Positions 1 through 14,901 of a stretch of DNA of 64,000 nucleotides are shown in pieces. A program made the translations under genes and the position numbers. Below the pieces are notes generated by a model that did no database searches, had not been told where the DNA came from, and saw nothing but the letters and a program-made list of their open reading frames with translations. This DNA is from Nemopilema nomurai (lineage: Eukaryota > Cnidaria > Scyphozoa > Rhizostomeae > Rhizostomatidae), in contig ML133365.1 in assembly GCA_003864495.1 (NCBI GenBank), positions 4,223,856 through 4,287,855 on the forward strand, read 5' to 3'. Each line of letters opens with the position of its first letter. Position 1 is the first letter of the stretch.

Positions 1-1500
1 AATATTTGTGCAATGCTTTTGCATCCAGCACCCTTTCATGATTGTAAACACAAGTCGACACAAGTAAGCATATCTTAGATTTCAGTTAGGGCTTTGTTCT
101 ACTTTATCAGCTGCACTGTTTCGACTTTGAAAAGACGATTTTGTCATGAAGTCCGGAACCATGGAGCAAAATGTGTAGAATGAAAATTACCAAGAAAAAA
201 TGAGATAGTTCTCTTACTTTATCCTGATATTACGGAAAATATTACGCGTGGTTTTAAAGTCAAGATCTAAGCAAGATGGGATCGTATTGGTCTAATTTCA
301 ATGCAATCTTGATTTCGAGTTGCGATTTTTCAACAATGATGTAAGAAACGATGGTTGTGGTTTTTCCAGGAAGTTCAACCCCGTCAAACGTGGGCGCACT
401 GGCGAGTATGACGTCATATCTGTCTCTGCTAAATAACCACAGAAATCGACGAGCAAACACGGGAATACGCAGACAATGACAGCCTTGTCCGAGTTCTCAC
501 GCCCCGCGAGTCATGGCCGCGACGAGAAACGCTCGCGGAGAAAAAACACGTTGGGCTAAGCTGGAGGGACAATATCAACCGACAAAGTACCACAGAATAG
601 GGAAAGGCGCAAGGGACATTTTGCCACTTTTGTTGTTAAGAGAAGTTTGCGCGCAGGCGAACTTGAAAACAAGGATAATCTAAAAGGGTGCTGATGCGGG
701 AGTTCCTTTCAGTTCGTCAGCGGGAGTTCCGTAACAGTACCCATGCCCTTTTTGATTTACAGGGGGAGGGGAGGGGGGTTTTCAGAATTTCACGATAAGA
801 ATTAATTTTAAGGACTGCAAGTGGTATTGTGTATGTGATGTAAATCATCCTGATTTAAAAAGTTGCATTCGGGAAAGGGTCTAGTGGGCTAGCAATGGAT
901 AGATCACTTAACTGAGAAAACTGACAAGTCGCAAAATCATAAGGAAGGCCGTTGCACCCTCGCACATTAAGCTGAAAACGCCGCTGCCGCCCCACCGTTC
1001 CACATTTCCCAGCGTGTCTTTGCACAATCCAGTTTTACTCCTTGATGCTTCTCCAGATCATTTATGGTCCCATTCATTGACAACATCATTCATTATACAT
1101 GCGTAATCCTAGTCCCGATGAAAAGACATTGATAACACCAGCCACTATCATGGCCCCTACCGTTGTCTGTTATTGGGAGTTTTCATCAAGGGAGCAACCC
1201 AGTAGAGGGTAGGCATCTGTGTGAAGTCCTCAGTGATAACTTGGGGTAAATGAAGCGCAAACCACTTCAATGTTTGCTGATTGCTTTAAAAAGTTTCATT
1301 TAGTGTTAAAACTCAAAAATGCGAGGTAAAGTGTATCATACTTTGGTTTGATATTTCTCGAATCAAAATCTTGCTAATAAATGTTGAGGCTAGAAAAGAA
1401 CAACTCAAGGAGAAAAGGTGACAGTTCGCCATCGCTGATCGTAGTTCATCAGTCTCCTTAACTCCTCATTTCAAAAGTTCTTTCATATTTGAGTCATCTT
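1..1500. other. Non-coding flank, no supported gene
   Basis: AT-rich sequence with only short open frames and no convincing splice-linked exons. It probably holds the 3' end of the minus-strand gene that stops at 1501. No repeat or mobile element stands out. Confidence 0.4.
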
Positions 1501-4500
1501 TCACATAACATCCCGCTTCTTTTCTTGGAAATACCGCAACCTGGCCCATGCTGCTTTGCAGCAAATCAACAGCTGAAACAAGAAAATTTTTATTATTTGT
1601 TGCAACGCACCCAAACAAACAAATAAGCAAAATTCTTCGTTTGATAATGTTGTCTATACAAATCTTAAACACTCTTGGGTCGTTGTGGCAGTGCAAACTT
1701 AAGCCATGGTTAAATAGGTGACAAAAACCAATTTCTCTAGGGCGGCATAGTGGTTATTTTGCATGGGTGGGGCTGTTTGGGGTGGATGAAGAACAAGGGG
1801 GGTGGGTCTTCATTGCACAACGATAACGCATATTGTCAATGTATAGGCACATAAACTAATTGCAATAATGGCGAGCATGCATTGCGTACTCACAAGGGAG
1901 TCGATTTCACGTTTACCTGGTATGGGCTGTTATTGCACTTGATGTTGTGTACAGAATATACATGAATCAATATACGAAATGCCTATCAAAACCATAAGAG
2001 GTAGCGAGTGGTTTCAGTTTCCGAATCACACGAAAACACGGGAAGAAAAGATCCTACATGTTAACCAGCCAGAGAGGATCTTTCGAACGCAAAAAACGGC
2101 AAACGCATGCATAATGGGTCATTTGACCAAAACTATTTATGCAAGTCACGAGAACACGAAACTGTTTCATCCTCTTATTTATAAAGTTCTTGTAAGATTG
2201 CAAATCACAACACAGAGACAGTCTCTTTTGGCACTTTACCTGGAACGCAAACCTTCAATTAAGAATATTTGTCACTCAACACTTTTCATCCACAATAAAG
2301 AAGATTTGGAAAAAGGACAAACGTAATAAACAATGCAAGCGGCGATCAAAAGTTCGTACCTTTGGATCGTATTTTCCCACAGAAAAATTGGCAATTGTGT
2401 ATTCATGCCTACAAGTCGTAAAAAGGATTATCTAAACCACATTGATTCTATTATGGTACAAAATGGGATTCACGCGAAAATTATACCTCAGGGGGCAGGC
2501 TTTAAAACAAGAAAAAAGATATATAACAAAAATATATATTTGGACTAAATCAAGCCTACAAAGGTTACAAAGCAACTACTGTATGAGTCAAAACAGAAAA
2601 ACTACTGAATCAATAACATAATGTGGTGGGTGTGTAGGGGGCATTGGGGATGCAAGAGGTTGTCCCAATTTTCATTTTTGGGGGCACAGCCCTGCAGCTA
2701 GGTGGCTGTTTCCTAGTTGCCCTAACTCAGGGAAGGTGGAAGGGTAATCCTCTCCATTCGCTCTACACACTCCATACTTATTCTGTCCTGCTTATTCTAT
2801 CTCTCCTCATAAAATAAAATGAATTGCATTTGTAAATGAAAACACTATATTTATTTCATTTCCCACTAATTTTGATTCATTTTATCAACTCGTAATTTTT
2901 GGCACCTTTTCATGCCGAAAATCAACCATACTTATCACTAAAAAAATGAAAGTCATTTTGCTGTATGTAAAAAAGCATGTTGCAAAAAGCCACAAAAGTC
3001 ATTTTGCTGACGTCATGAGAATATAAAACAGCTTTTACACGGCAATAATGACCCCAGTCATGTCAAATGTGATAGGCATTTTTCACAGCTTGATGAGTTC
3101 CTTTAGATAGAGTCCATCCACTTGAAAATTAAAGAATTCACATATGGGCTCTACTTATGATATCATGTCATTGACCACATGATAACCACAAGATTCTGAG
3201 ATTTTACTAAATCCTAAATAAATAATTATCAAAAAATTTATTTCATATGAACCTAGGATAGTGCATAGTTATTAAATTACTATGGATTTTTCTTTTCAGT
3301 CACTGTACAAGCAGCAATTACTATTGTCGAGATTTTTCTACAAAATTTCTGATTTTGCAGATTTGTGTCTAAACAGGTGGCCCTTCATTTTCTAACCCCT
3401 GATTTGGGGCACTGAAATTTCTAATTGAACTTGTTCATGAACAGGAAATGATCAGCAATTAAAATTCAATTCACTTGAAGTTGTGTGGTATGTAATGAAA
3501 ACTGATGCTTCCATCAAATCATAATCAGCCCCAAGCCTTTTCTCTTACAAGGCATCTGATTAATCAAAACAGTTGAAAAGAACTTACCTAATAATGGTAG
3601 CTGCTGATTTCAATTGACCTGTTTGCATCAAACTATGGGCATGATACAAACGACAATGAGATGCCAAAATTGGATTCCCTAGCTTTGAAGCAACTGTTAG
3701 TTGTTTCAATGAAATATTGCCAGCAACTTTTGCCTAAAAGCAATAAAAAGAATTAATAACACAATTTCGAAAGCTGTTAAAAGCAGCAACACATGTGTAA
3801 GGGCATCATCAGTTGTGTCAGTTTAAAGCTTCTACTTCAGAACGATTCACCCTTCCAGCAAAGAGAAATACGCTCTTCGTAGAGGAATGAAATTTTTTGA
3901 CAAGTTTCTCATATTTCATAACTTTTAGCTATTACTCAACAAATTTAAATCACCCAAAAAACATTGGATATCATTTATCCATCTTTCAAATGAACTTGTC
4001 AAAAGGACAGGTGTCATGAAATAAGAAAATGTTGTTTTTGTAAATCTAGATTCATACCAAATCAACTTCTTAAACTCAATAGTGTCTAGGGGTGGATCAA
4101 GAACTCTTATGATTGGAACAGCATACGAAGGAGGCACTTACAAACAATCATAGAAAAGGGCTGTACCACATCTAACAGAAGTACAAATTTATAGGGGAGC
4201 TTGGTATGATAAATCTAGCAGCTGGTATTGATACTTGAATCAACCACTAGTGGTGTCTAATGTTAATTGCATATCCATCAGCAGCACTGTCAATCCTCAA
4301 AAACTTACATGAGATGCTGACAATTCACCAAGTGATGAATAGGCTCCACCAAGCGTTGAAAGGAAAGCAAGGATGTACTCCAGACAGAATTTTTGATGAA
4401 CCAGTGGCAACAACAGACAGGACCTATATTAAACAGATTATCACAATTTTGTGTGTGTTACACTATTTGCTAAATCTGAAATAGGTTGGAACTACTGAGA

Positions 4501-5546
4501 AGAGGATCAATTTTAAAAGAATATCAAAAGTAGGAATATTTGATTTGAGGCTACATTTTAATTCTTAAGTAAATTTATGTTTATAATCATGAATAAACTT
4601 GGCATTGCCTTGTTATGTATCATGACATTGATCTTAGAGGATTGCAGTTGGCAAACTATATTATGGTTGTGAACTTTGATAAGCACCAGTTCAAATGCCA
4701 AATGAAGTGTCTTGAGAAAATTAGAAGTGCAAAGGCTGTTTCAAGTAAAATTTCTAACAAAGCTTCTTGCAACATAAAACTGTTAGATGTTGGTGGTTGA
4801 GAGATAAAATGCACATTTGAAAAGTTTACAGCTGTTCATTTTTCTAAAACTTTGTAAGCTTAGCTCAATTTGTAATTAGCTTTATTTTGGTAGCTATTAC
4901 TAACTTGGTATATTGTATGAGTGTAGCCAAATCAAACTGTAGTAGGACAGGCAGATTTCAACTTTAAAGTAAAACGGGCAGTTTATTGAAAACAACAGTA
5001 ATCATATTTTCAATAAATAAAACTTTTCGCAAACTTTTAGTACCATTTCAGCTCGGCTTCCAAATTCTGAACCACTGTCGGGTTTTGCACTATAAGAAGC
5101 AAGCTAATTCTATCATAACTCGTTCTTCTAGCCTTAATCTTTTTCACATGCAATGAGATATCCTTTATCCATAAATCTGTGTGGCCTTCTAAAACACTAC
5201 ATCGCTGTCCTTCGACGACATGATCTTTATCAGTACTATAAAATTGGTGATAATCTTCTAATATATGTCGCGACAACCACCAGATAAATCCTCTCTGAAA
5301 AGCTCTGCTTCTTTCTAATTCAAGTCTTAAACAACACGCTAGTTCCCAAATAACAATCATTTTCACGTCCAAACCAAATGTCTTGCTTTCATTACAACCC
5401 AGGTTTCTGAGGGCCTTTCTGTCTTCAGCATAACTTTCCTGAAAAACGCAGGCCTGCTCCCTGGCCTTCCGACAAAATTTGAAAAAAATGTTATCACTAT
5501 GGCCTTCCTCTTTTAAAAAACTGTCGGTACAAGGATTAACTGGCAT
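1501..5546 (-). CDS. Unidentified conserved helical protein, multi-exon, one exon missing
   Basis: Coding exons placed on the minus strand are 5044-5546, 4309-4423, 3588-3733 and 1501-1572. The first encodes about 167 residues rich in charged helices. It splices in phase 2 into an exon reading KFCLEYILAFLSTLGGAYSS, then one reading HCRLYHAHSLMQTGQLKSAA, a TPR-like helical repeat. The last exon reads CCKAAWARLRYFQEKK and then stops. Phases agree for the first three exons. Between exons 3 and 4 an exon of length 3n+1 is required and was not found. The start is the first Met of the open frame. If the weak donor GTACTA at 5043 is not used, the first exon reads through to a stop at 5037, with a minus-strand AATAAA at 4987-4982, giving a 169-residue short form. 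I do not recognise the family. The amphipathic repeat pattern suggests a TPR or alpha-solenoid scaffold (inference). Confidence 0.6.
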
Positions 5547-7085
5547 TCTCTGCTGTAAAATCGTCTCTGAATAACTACTTTTCTTTACTACTGTTCAAGA
5601 AAACCTAAAAGTGAATTAAGTGCCATTTTGAAATTGGACGCCCCTCGTTTTGAAACCGAGTTTGTCGTTAAGACCAAGAATCAATGAAAAACATTTGTCA
5701 AAAATCTCATCTGTTATATTCACTTTTCCAGGGCCGCCGACGAAGACAGGCCCCTCACTTTTTTGTTAAACAATAAAGCTTTTTTAAACATCTTTTGTTA
5801 TAATTGTTACAATCTTCCTTGGCCCCTCCACTTTCCAACCTGTGTCGGAGCCCAGCCCATGTATTCTTTGCTCAACTTTCGGCCATTTTAGCAAATTACT
5901 CAATGTTCCCAGGAAAAAAAAATTCCTATTAAATAAACCAGAGCTCCAGGTCATGATTGAAAAGACTTTAAATGTATTCACGAATAGCTTCGAATAAATA
6001 AAGTGCTAAAGAAATGAGATTTGTACCACATCACACTGCAACCATGACCAAATTTTGATAAGCAAGTTTCCAACGAACAATGGAAACTGACAGAGCCTGC
6101 TCAAAGGCACGGCAAAGAAAATGAAAACGCGTTATCGTTGTAAATTAACTCATAATTCGAAGAAATTAGCATGATTAGTCTGAACACCAGTTCATATCAC
6201 AATTGCGTGAAACAATTTAGGTAAGAGGGAAAATCTTTGATGTGCTACACTTTGATTCTAATATGGTGAACTCCAGCAACAAATTGTCAACATTACCTTC
6301 GCAGCACGGCATAAATAAAGCTTCGGCCTCGTATGTTGTCAAAATAAAACTAATTCTAGCGTCACAAAGAATTAAACTGCTGACTGACTTCTACATTAAC
6401 AAATTCATAATTTTTATACGCTCTCTGTCCATCGTTCCCAGTCGTATACGCGGATGGCCAAGGAACACTGAGAGACGCAACATTAAGCAAAAAATAAAAA
6501 GAAACATAAAACACGAGTCTGTTACTCGTCATAAGGGCCTAGTCAAAGGACATACTCAGGGCCAAGGGCAGAAATGCATGGTGATCCTCAAATGCGGCAC
6601 CGAATTAAGGAAAAGGGAAGCCCCACAGTAAGGGATCACGTCACAAGAGGTCGTGTTAAAAACATACACGCCAAACTTAAAGCGAAGCAAAGGGGGGGGA
6701 GGGGGGGGCAAGAAGGCCCTCAGAAAAAGCAAGTCTGCGTGTTCCAACATCTAGAGGACAAACAGACACACATAATGATTTGAGGGACACGGAGAGGGGA
6801 GGGTTCCAAAAACTTCTATGTGGATAACCAGGTGAAGGTTTCCCACTGCTAAAATAATTATTTACTCATTAGAAAACAAATGTTTTCACTGCTAATGCTA
6901 ACACAGTATTTATTCAATATGTCCCTTCACTCTTGTTAAAGCCACCACTGTATGTATTGCATGTTCTTTAAAAAATGGAAGCTTACAGGTACCAAAAGCC
7001 AATCCTCCTCCAACCAGCTCCCGTGTCCATTTGCAATATAGTGTTTGAAATCTGTACAGTCTTACTACAGATCAACTGAGCATAA
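5547..7085. other. Intergenic: upstream of helical protein gene, 3' UTR of TM9SF1
   Basis: The left part is the upstream flank of the minus-strand gene starting at 5546. The right part is the probable 3' UTR of TM9SF1, with a minus-strand AATAAA hexamer at 6914-6909, about 175 bases past its stop. A G-rich run near 6691-6709 (two runs of about eight G) could form a G-quadruplex. The short open frames here show no family resemblance. Confidence 0.4.
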
Positions 7086-10000
7086 TTAATCCATCTTTAT
7101 GTTCCTGTAAATGTACTTGACAAACTTGAGGGACGCGAAAAACCCTACAGTACCAAGCATGAGGAAAAAGATGTAACAGACGAGCAACGTGTAGCCAAAG
7201 AACTGCAAGGATTGCATGAAGCCGAACATGTTGGATCGTTTCACGTAGAAGTAGATGGAATAGGCGAAGATGAAGAAGCCAGTCGAGCTAAAAGGGGAAA
7301 GAGAGCAATGAATGAGTGATGACAAAACTGTTAGCAATAGCAAAAACAACATTAAACAAAACAGAATTGAAGATTACTAGAAATATAATCTAATCACGAT
7401 CGTGACAATTTTGTTATTTGGAAAACTGGTGATATGTCTCGAAAGCACTTATGCCCTGTTGGAAGCGATGAAAATTGTTGTAAATCGTTATAATCTCTAA
7501 CGTAAAGTTCACTATCAATTATTACTCCTTTAATGTAAACCTATTAAGCGTTTGCTGAAGTAGTTTTTTGTAACTGTTTATTGCTAGGATTTATACTTTC
7601 ATCAGAAAAGAGTAAAAATTTCACTAAACATGGATTTGACAATATACCAAAGCAGATTGGGATACTTTAGGTACAAATGCCTTATTTTGGGCTGATGGCT
7701 TTATTTATTCTTACAACATCGTTTATCTTTTTAAGTTTAGAAATATGTTTGGCGGCCATTTAGGACTGGTTCTTGAGTATCATGTAATGCATAGAAATGT
7801 GCATCTATGTTCCCGTATATGAAAACAGCGCGGAATGCCTCCATTTGGCTTTGCTTTTCCATTGACATGCTTAAAAATGGGGACATGCTAACGCTTTTGA
7901 AAGCGGAGTGATTTAAAAACGGTACAATAGCAACCAAAACAAACAATTTAAAGGACATTCCAAAATGGACATTTAACCTGCAAAAACGTTTTACCGCAAC
8001 GATTTACGAATACTCTTTCGAATTAAAAGTGTGCTGTTTTCGTATAGTACAGAAGCAACAAAGATCTTTAGAAGCGTAGTATTCGCAACAAGGCTAAACA
8101 TGATAACGGGGCAATGTAAACATGGCCTAAATACCCGGAACAGACGATGGACGTCCACCACCAGCGATGGTCCTCGGCTGACAGCTGAAAGTAGGTCAGG
8201 GCGACAGAGATGCTGGCCGTCACGCTGAGCAGAATCATGAACACGACCAGAAGTATTCCGTACAGCGTGTACTGGTCACGGCCCCAGAGCGTAGAGAATA
8301 TATAGTACAGCTCCACTGATATTGCACTGTGGGGGAATACGCACGATTAGAAGAACGCTTCTTCAATCAAGATGATTGCTCAATAAAGCAATTCAATAAC
8401 TCTGTCAATAGTATTTCTGCAAATGATTCAATATTGAACGTTCAGCAACATTCAAAGATCACCCAATTGTATGTTAGTTAGGCCTTAAAAGCACCGTTCA
8501 CTAGATAGCAGTATTTTAACTTTTGAGGGTCAGTTAGAAAAACAAAACAAGCAAACTATTTCTCTAGCAATTTTTTTATTCAACTCATTAACTCCATACT
8601 CAAATAGATTATCTATTAACTTCTGAACAACGAGAAACACTTCTAGAAACATAGTTATCTAAAATGTATCAGGTCATTGCATTGGAATGCAGCATTACTA
8701 GTATCTTCTACATAAACTAGTTCCGTCTTGCGTAAAAATAAACTCGAAACAAAAAGGACTTAGGCTAGCAAGTTGATTTATTTGGAACTTTGTGTTACCT
8801 GAATGGTAAAAAGCCTCCAACGACCATGTGCATGAAAGTTCTTCGATACCTGACGAGAAATTAAAAATGAACAATCATTAATCTATAGTTAGCAAAATGA
8901 CAATGTCGACTGGCTCAGTTGCAAATGAGCTATGCAACTTGAATTAGTTTCAGACATGAAACTTTACGTCAGTTGTGCACTTAAAAATTTCACAAAAACA
9001 TTTGAATGCAGTTACGAAATTCAAAATTAAGAAAGCACAAAATGTCATACATCAAATCCTAAAATTAAACTTAGTTCATAATTACCAGGGTTTAGTTGGT
9101 ATTTCACGTGGGATATTTTTGGTTCTGCATGGAGCTTCAAAACCAGATGTCCAATTTTTTCCGAATATTCCGCCAAGAACAGTCAAAGGAAAGCCAACTA
9201 AAACACAAAACGGTGAAATGCGATAATAAGATGGAAGACTTGCACGAGTATCGACATGTGCCTGCAATGTTGCTAATTGAACAGATTCAAAATCCATACA
9301 ATCCTAAACGGGTACTGCGCCAAAGCAGCCCTTGACATTTTCATTGCTTTTTAGATCTTGAATACCCTAACGCCTTTTAAATTTAATGAAACTCTAATAC
9401 CTGTTTAAGAGTTTATCACTTGTAGCTATGGCTGACCCGTCCTGATAATTATGCTTATAACAATCCTCTTGCAACAATGACAAATAACATTGAAAGGTAT
9501 AATTGGGAAAAATAAAACCATGGTAACCAATAGTCTAAAAGATGAAATTTGCAAATCAAACAGTACAAATTATTCATCATGGGCCTATCGTAAACATTGT
9601 AAAGGCTTAGTAGGCACGAAAAGCGATTTGAAAAAGCAGGAGTTTATTCCAGGAACTAGACGAAGAAAACACTTCAGAGTCGATTATCATTCTTTGAACA
9701 ACTTTTCATATTGTATTTTAATTTCCAATTGACTATTATGTATAAAGAGAAATACGTCATAATCAAAGCCTGTCCGATCCACGGATAAACATTACGGTCA
9801 AATAACACGTGCGCATGGTAGAAATTCTAGACGAAATGACCCACCTAGAATCCAGATTAGCATAAGCAGAACAATGGTTGTGAAGGGAAGAGCCTGTGTG
9901 GACTGGTTATACCAAGCCACGGAGTTGATCACACTCCAAATTAGGAAGAAAGGAACTGAAACAAAAAAAAAACCCGGATTAGAAAAGTTAACGGGTGTAA

Positions 10001-13000
10001 GCAGATACTGTCTACGAAAGAACTAGCTCCTAGCAACTCAAATTTTACTGGATTATCTGACTGGTAACCACTAGCCTGTACTTTCTAGAACACGAGCTGC
10101 AAAGACGCCCTAACCCCTGATTGACTTTTTGGCAACAGAAATCTAGTGCATTAAGAAAAAGAACATCTGCGTTAGCTCACCTTTGACCCACAAAAGTACA
10201 CGAAACTGATTGGCCCATTAAACAATACCTGTCATCTCCTTTTTACCAACTGGCCTAACTACTAGCTCCTGTCATCCTTCCCAATTTTATGATTGTTCAA
10301 TTTACCCATTTCTGTCACCTCCCTATCATGATGATTGACTTATTACCACTTGCAATATTTAGATTCCAGATCTTTCAGTGCACGCTCTCATAAAAGCAAC
10401 AATCAATACTGTGTTATGTTTAGAACTAATATCTATAACTTAGTGTGCTAAAGGGAGCAGACTCATATCTGACTATCATTCCCTACAGCCATGAAACATG
10501 TTACGTTGCCCATCTAGAAAAGGAATTCAGGTAACGAAATGAAATGATAAGGCTGTCACGACTTTACTACAAACCTGTAAAAAGAGAAGCCGTAAGAACA
10601 AGATTCCACGCCCACTTGTCACCAGAAATCTGCTTATAGAAACTGTTTGATACAAAGCCGGAGACAACTAGGATGCAAAACGAAAGTGTCAGAGTTATCA
10701 GAATGAAAGTGTCATTCAAGTATTTGTAAAACGTTTACCAATGTCACCCTAAAAGACTCTTAAGTAGACATCAAGTTTAGATTAAGGATATCCTTGACAG
10801 TGAAATGAAGAAACCGATAACTTTCAATTGCTTCGTGCTGAAACAAAACACATCAGAAACTTACGAAACATCTCCAGCTCTTTGATTTGAGTCTGATAAC
10901 GCCAAACGGGCAGATCTGGCTAAAGAGGCTTTGAAAGGGATTGCTCTTATTGACACCAAAGAGAAACAATACTCAAAAACAGAATCTCCTCAAGGCAGGC
11001 GTGGGGAAAAACACAGATCTACACCCTACATTGGTGAACATCAAAACCAGCTTGTTTCATATATAAACATAAAATGCACACATGAAGTACTTACAACACG
11101 TTAGAGCATAGAGCAGAACAGCAGCCGTGTTCATTGAGCCGTGCCTGAAAAAATCGCAGTTCCTCACGATAATAGTGAAATAAAATAACTAAAGCTGTTA
11201 TAATATGAAAATGCAATGTACTGAATAAACCAGGAGCTTTCTTTTTTACGGTAGTTTAAGGAATCATAACAAGAATTCTTGCATTTACAAAATTAATTAT
11301 CCCGTCAAAGAGCACTTTGAAACACCTCACGTAATAAGCATAACAGCAAACGCAGACGTTGCACATACACATTCATCGTTCTGCCAAACTATTTTTTTAG
11401 CCTGAAGTTTTATGGACGTCCACAAACATCAATGCTGATAGCAAAGATTGGGCGAATGAATTGATGTTTACATGCTCCTTTTTCAAAGAAAAATGTAGAT
11501 CGTCACAAGGATGCAGAGTGGGGTATGGTAGGAGCCTTGTTTGATCGTACATTGTTGTTTTGGTAAAGGGTAAAGGTTTCGTAGCTCTTCTCCCAAGAAT
11601 GACTATAACTTTGTCTCATTGTCCGAGAATTCCATACTAGTTCATTGGGACAATTATCACCCTGTCAGGGACAACCAATTAGAAACAATGTCCCCAGACC
11701 TTAAGGTTTCTGTGAATGAACGATTGCATTTTTGAAGAGTAATAATCCCAAACCCCATCCAAAAGGGGGGTGGACTGGTTGGCTATAGCAAAAGAGTAGA
11801 TAAAATTGTCACCTGTGAACGTTGAACATTCCAAAAAGGGCCATGGTGATAATTCCGAGTCCAAGCGTTAGAAACTGGCTACCATTCCCTGCAAATGTCA
11901 AAGGTCAGGTTAAAGGTGGAAGGTCAGGATAAAGGTCAAACGAGCAACACTTACTCAATGTTTTTCAAATGCACGGTTAGTCAGATGAAACGACCTAACA
12001 TGATTTACCGGAATAAAAGATATAAGGATCGGTTAATGATCAGAAGATTTTTTAAGTAACAGCTTTATCATAATTCAGGTTTGAGAACACAGTCAAAATA
12101 GGAACAATAAGCTTTGTGAAATCATGAGCAGTCCATGACAAGCCACATGATAATTTAAAGCAATTCTCAAAGTACCTCGTGAGCCCTGAGGTTTTTTGAC
12201 ATACGGTTACTTGACAAATAGGTTAAAAGCGTTAACGTCCAAAAAAGCAAAATGGGAATCAAATTGGGTACCTAGAACCGAACAGAGTAAACTTCGGTGC
12301 TTTGGAAACCTGAAAACGTCAGCATTTATCATTTTCCATCCACAGTCGTCTTGGTCTGAAACAAAGAGCATTCAAGTCGTATCGCATGATCAAATCTTTT
12401 GCAGGAAGATAAACTTAATCGTCAAAGACTCGCATTAGCATCGAGATGTTTCTGGATACACGATGATGTTGGTACTTGGATGTAAGTGGTTTTCGATGAT
12501 CGTTAAATGATACTTTAACAGGAAGATAATATAATTGCTCGATGCCAAGTAGGTAATACTGTAATCATACATTATAGAGCTGCACAACAGTTGTCAACTG
12601 ATCGCACTGTGTGAAACTGTTTGACAGTGTGAAGATCGTGGTAACAGCTATGAAACATCTTCTGCTGCACAAAATTGCACATTTCAATTACAATTTATCT
12701 AAGAAAAAAACTAAAAACTTGATTCTCTCGTTTTTTACGCCACTTTGCCCTGAGGAAAAGGCAGAAAATAAGAATCTTAATTAGCAAACCTTGCTCTCCC
12801 ATTTCCTCTTCGACGACATTATATCTTGAAAAGTCGTTCTTTAAAACCCTCATCTAAAATTGAAATGATTTGTTGAAAAAACTGCTTCGTCTGTCTGCTA
12901 GATGACAAGCATTATAATGATAGAGGTTAAATTGATACAAGGAGATGCAAGATGCATAAATGATGACATGATGAAATTATTTCACTATACGGTAAATGTC

Positions 13001-14831
13001 GCATTCAGGAAGAGAATATTGTTCGTGCTGATGATAATTTTCTCCACGGAAATATTTGAGATCACACGAAGTAAGAAATGCCGAGACTAATAATCTAAAC
13101 TCAAATATTAATCTTAGACAACAATGCATCTGAATCTTAAACTTCCAATTGTGTCAAGAGCCCGTCTTCGAAGTTGTCGTCTGATTGAAAAATCGCAAAC
13201 TACATATAATATAAATGTAGCACAAAAACTATAATATAATATTAACAAGGTTGATTGGGATTGCGTTCCTAGTATTTTCCAGTAAGAAAGAAATAATTTG
13301 GAAAATGGATTGCGTTCCTAGTATTTTCCAGTAAGAAAGAAATAATTTGGAAAAAAGCCAAGCTATTACTGTTTTACAGTATACCGTATGGATGTGAAGT
13401 AGTGTTGGACATACCAAAATTATCGAGACGAAGCCAATAAGGAGAAAAACGAGTACAGCCGAATTTATGATTGACAGCCAGTGAATCTACAACGCAATCA
13501 TCAAGTCAGCATATAGAATCACCAATCAATCAACAACCAATCAACAAACAATCAATGCAGTCTTTATGGCCGTTCCTGCATTAAGCAGTTTTTAATGATT
13601 GCCAAATCACAAGTTATGAAAATAATCACTTAGTACTGGTTACAAAGTAGATCTTCGCTATGTAAACATGCTGATTACTGATAAATAAATTTACCGCTTA
13701 AAATTAAACAGCTTTAAAGATACTGTAACTGATGGAAAATATTACAATCAGTAATAATTTTCAACTGGAAAAGAGTTGGTATTCAAAGATGAGGAGAGAT
13801 TGAATCAACGATTCTCGAGAGTAAAACATCATGGGTAGAGCGAATGAAAGGGACTTGAACATATGCCATGAATTCTCTACTATGCTTCGGCAGAGAGTTA
13901 TTCGTAGGTGGCCAATGAAAGCAATAACACTTCTGTATTGTTTCCCTAACGACGAAAAAGCTTCTTCTTCAATTCTTCAAAATTAGATACATTTTCCCTT
14001 GCGACCGGCGATATCCACGATGTAGATCACAAAATAACGAGTTCACAAATAATAATAATAATAATGGAAACTTTTCATTTTCAATTCAAGTAAAACTACA
14101 ATTACAAATTTCACTATTACAAAGGTAATTTGCAATTGGCTAGCCTGGGTTTACAAAGAAAAAGACTATTACAAGCACAAACAAATTGAATTAACAAAAA
14201 AAAAGGGAAAAGTGTGTTAGTCATTGTTTGTTTTAGAAGTCGTCAGTAGCAGAGATCGTTAGAATTGAAGAAGTTCAGGATTATTCCAAGATTTATTTCT
14301 GCGGCAGAAAATGTAATAGGTAGTACGGATGGTTAAGTTGGATAGTTTGGAGATCATGAAGCGGAGATGATTCTCTCTGATATCTAGAGCGTTGCACATG
14401 TCGATGAAAGAGGAGCAAGAGAGACCAAAGAAACCTAGGGAACTGATAGAAAGATTAACAAACATGATAGAAGAATAGGCTGAGCTTAGGCTGTGAATGA
14501 GATTCGAGTATTTCTCTCTTTTGCGGTTAGCATTAACATCCAAGTTAGTTTCGTATCCTACTGTAAGCTCGAGTATGAATAGCCGATGGTCAGAAGTGAC
14601 TAGAAGTAGATCAGGACGGAAAGAGTCTCCTGTTATGATAGAGGGTGAGAGATAACCTGAAAGGTCTGCGTAAAGAGAGCAATTAGGTATAGCTTTTAAA
14701 GATTGTGCTAGGAAGTTCAATGCAGAGTTATGGCGCCATGTGTAACGGCCTTCTTCGAGGTATGTTTTGCAGCCTGCAACAATGTGAAGTAACGTTTCTG
14801 GCATATGGCAAAAAGAGCAATCGGACGACTG

Positions 14832-14901
<70 letters not shown>

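Noticed and set aside
1979..2548. Two consecutive plus-strand open frames of 115 and 71 codons
   Set aside because: No recognisable similarity or splice context, and they lie inside the span of the minus-strand gene.
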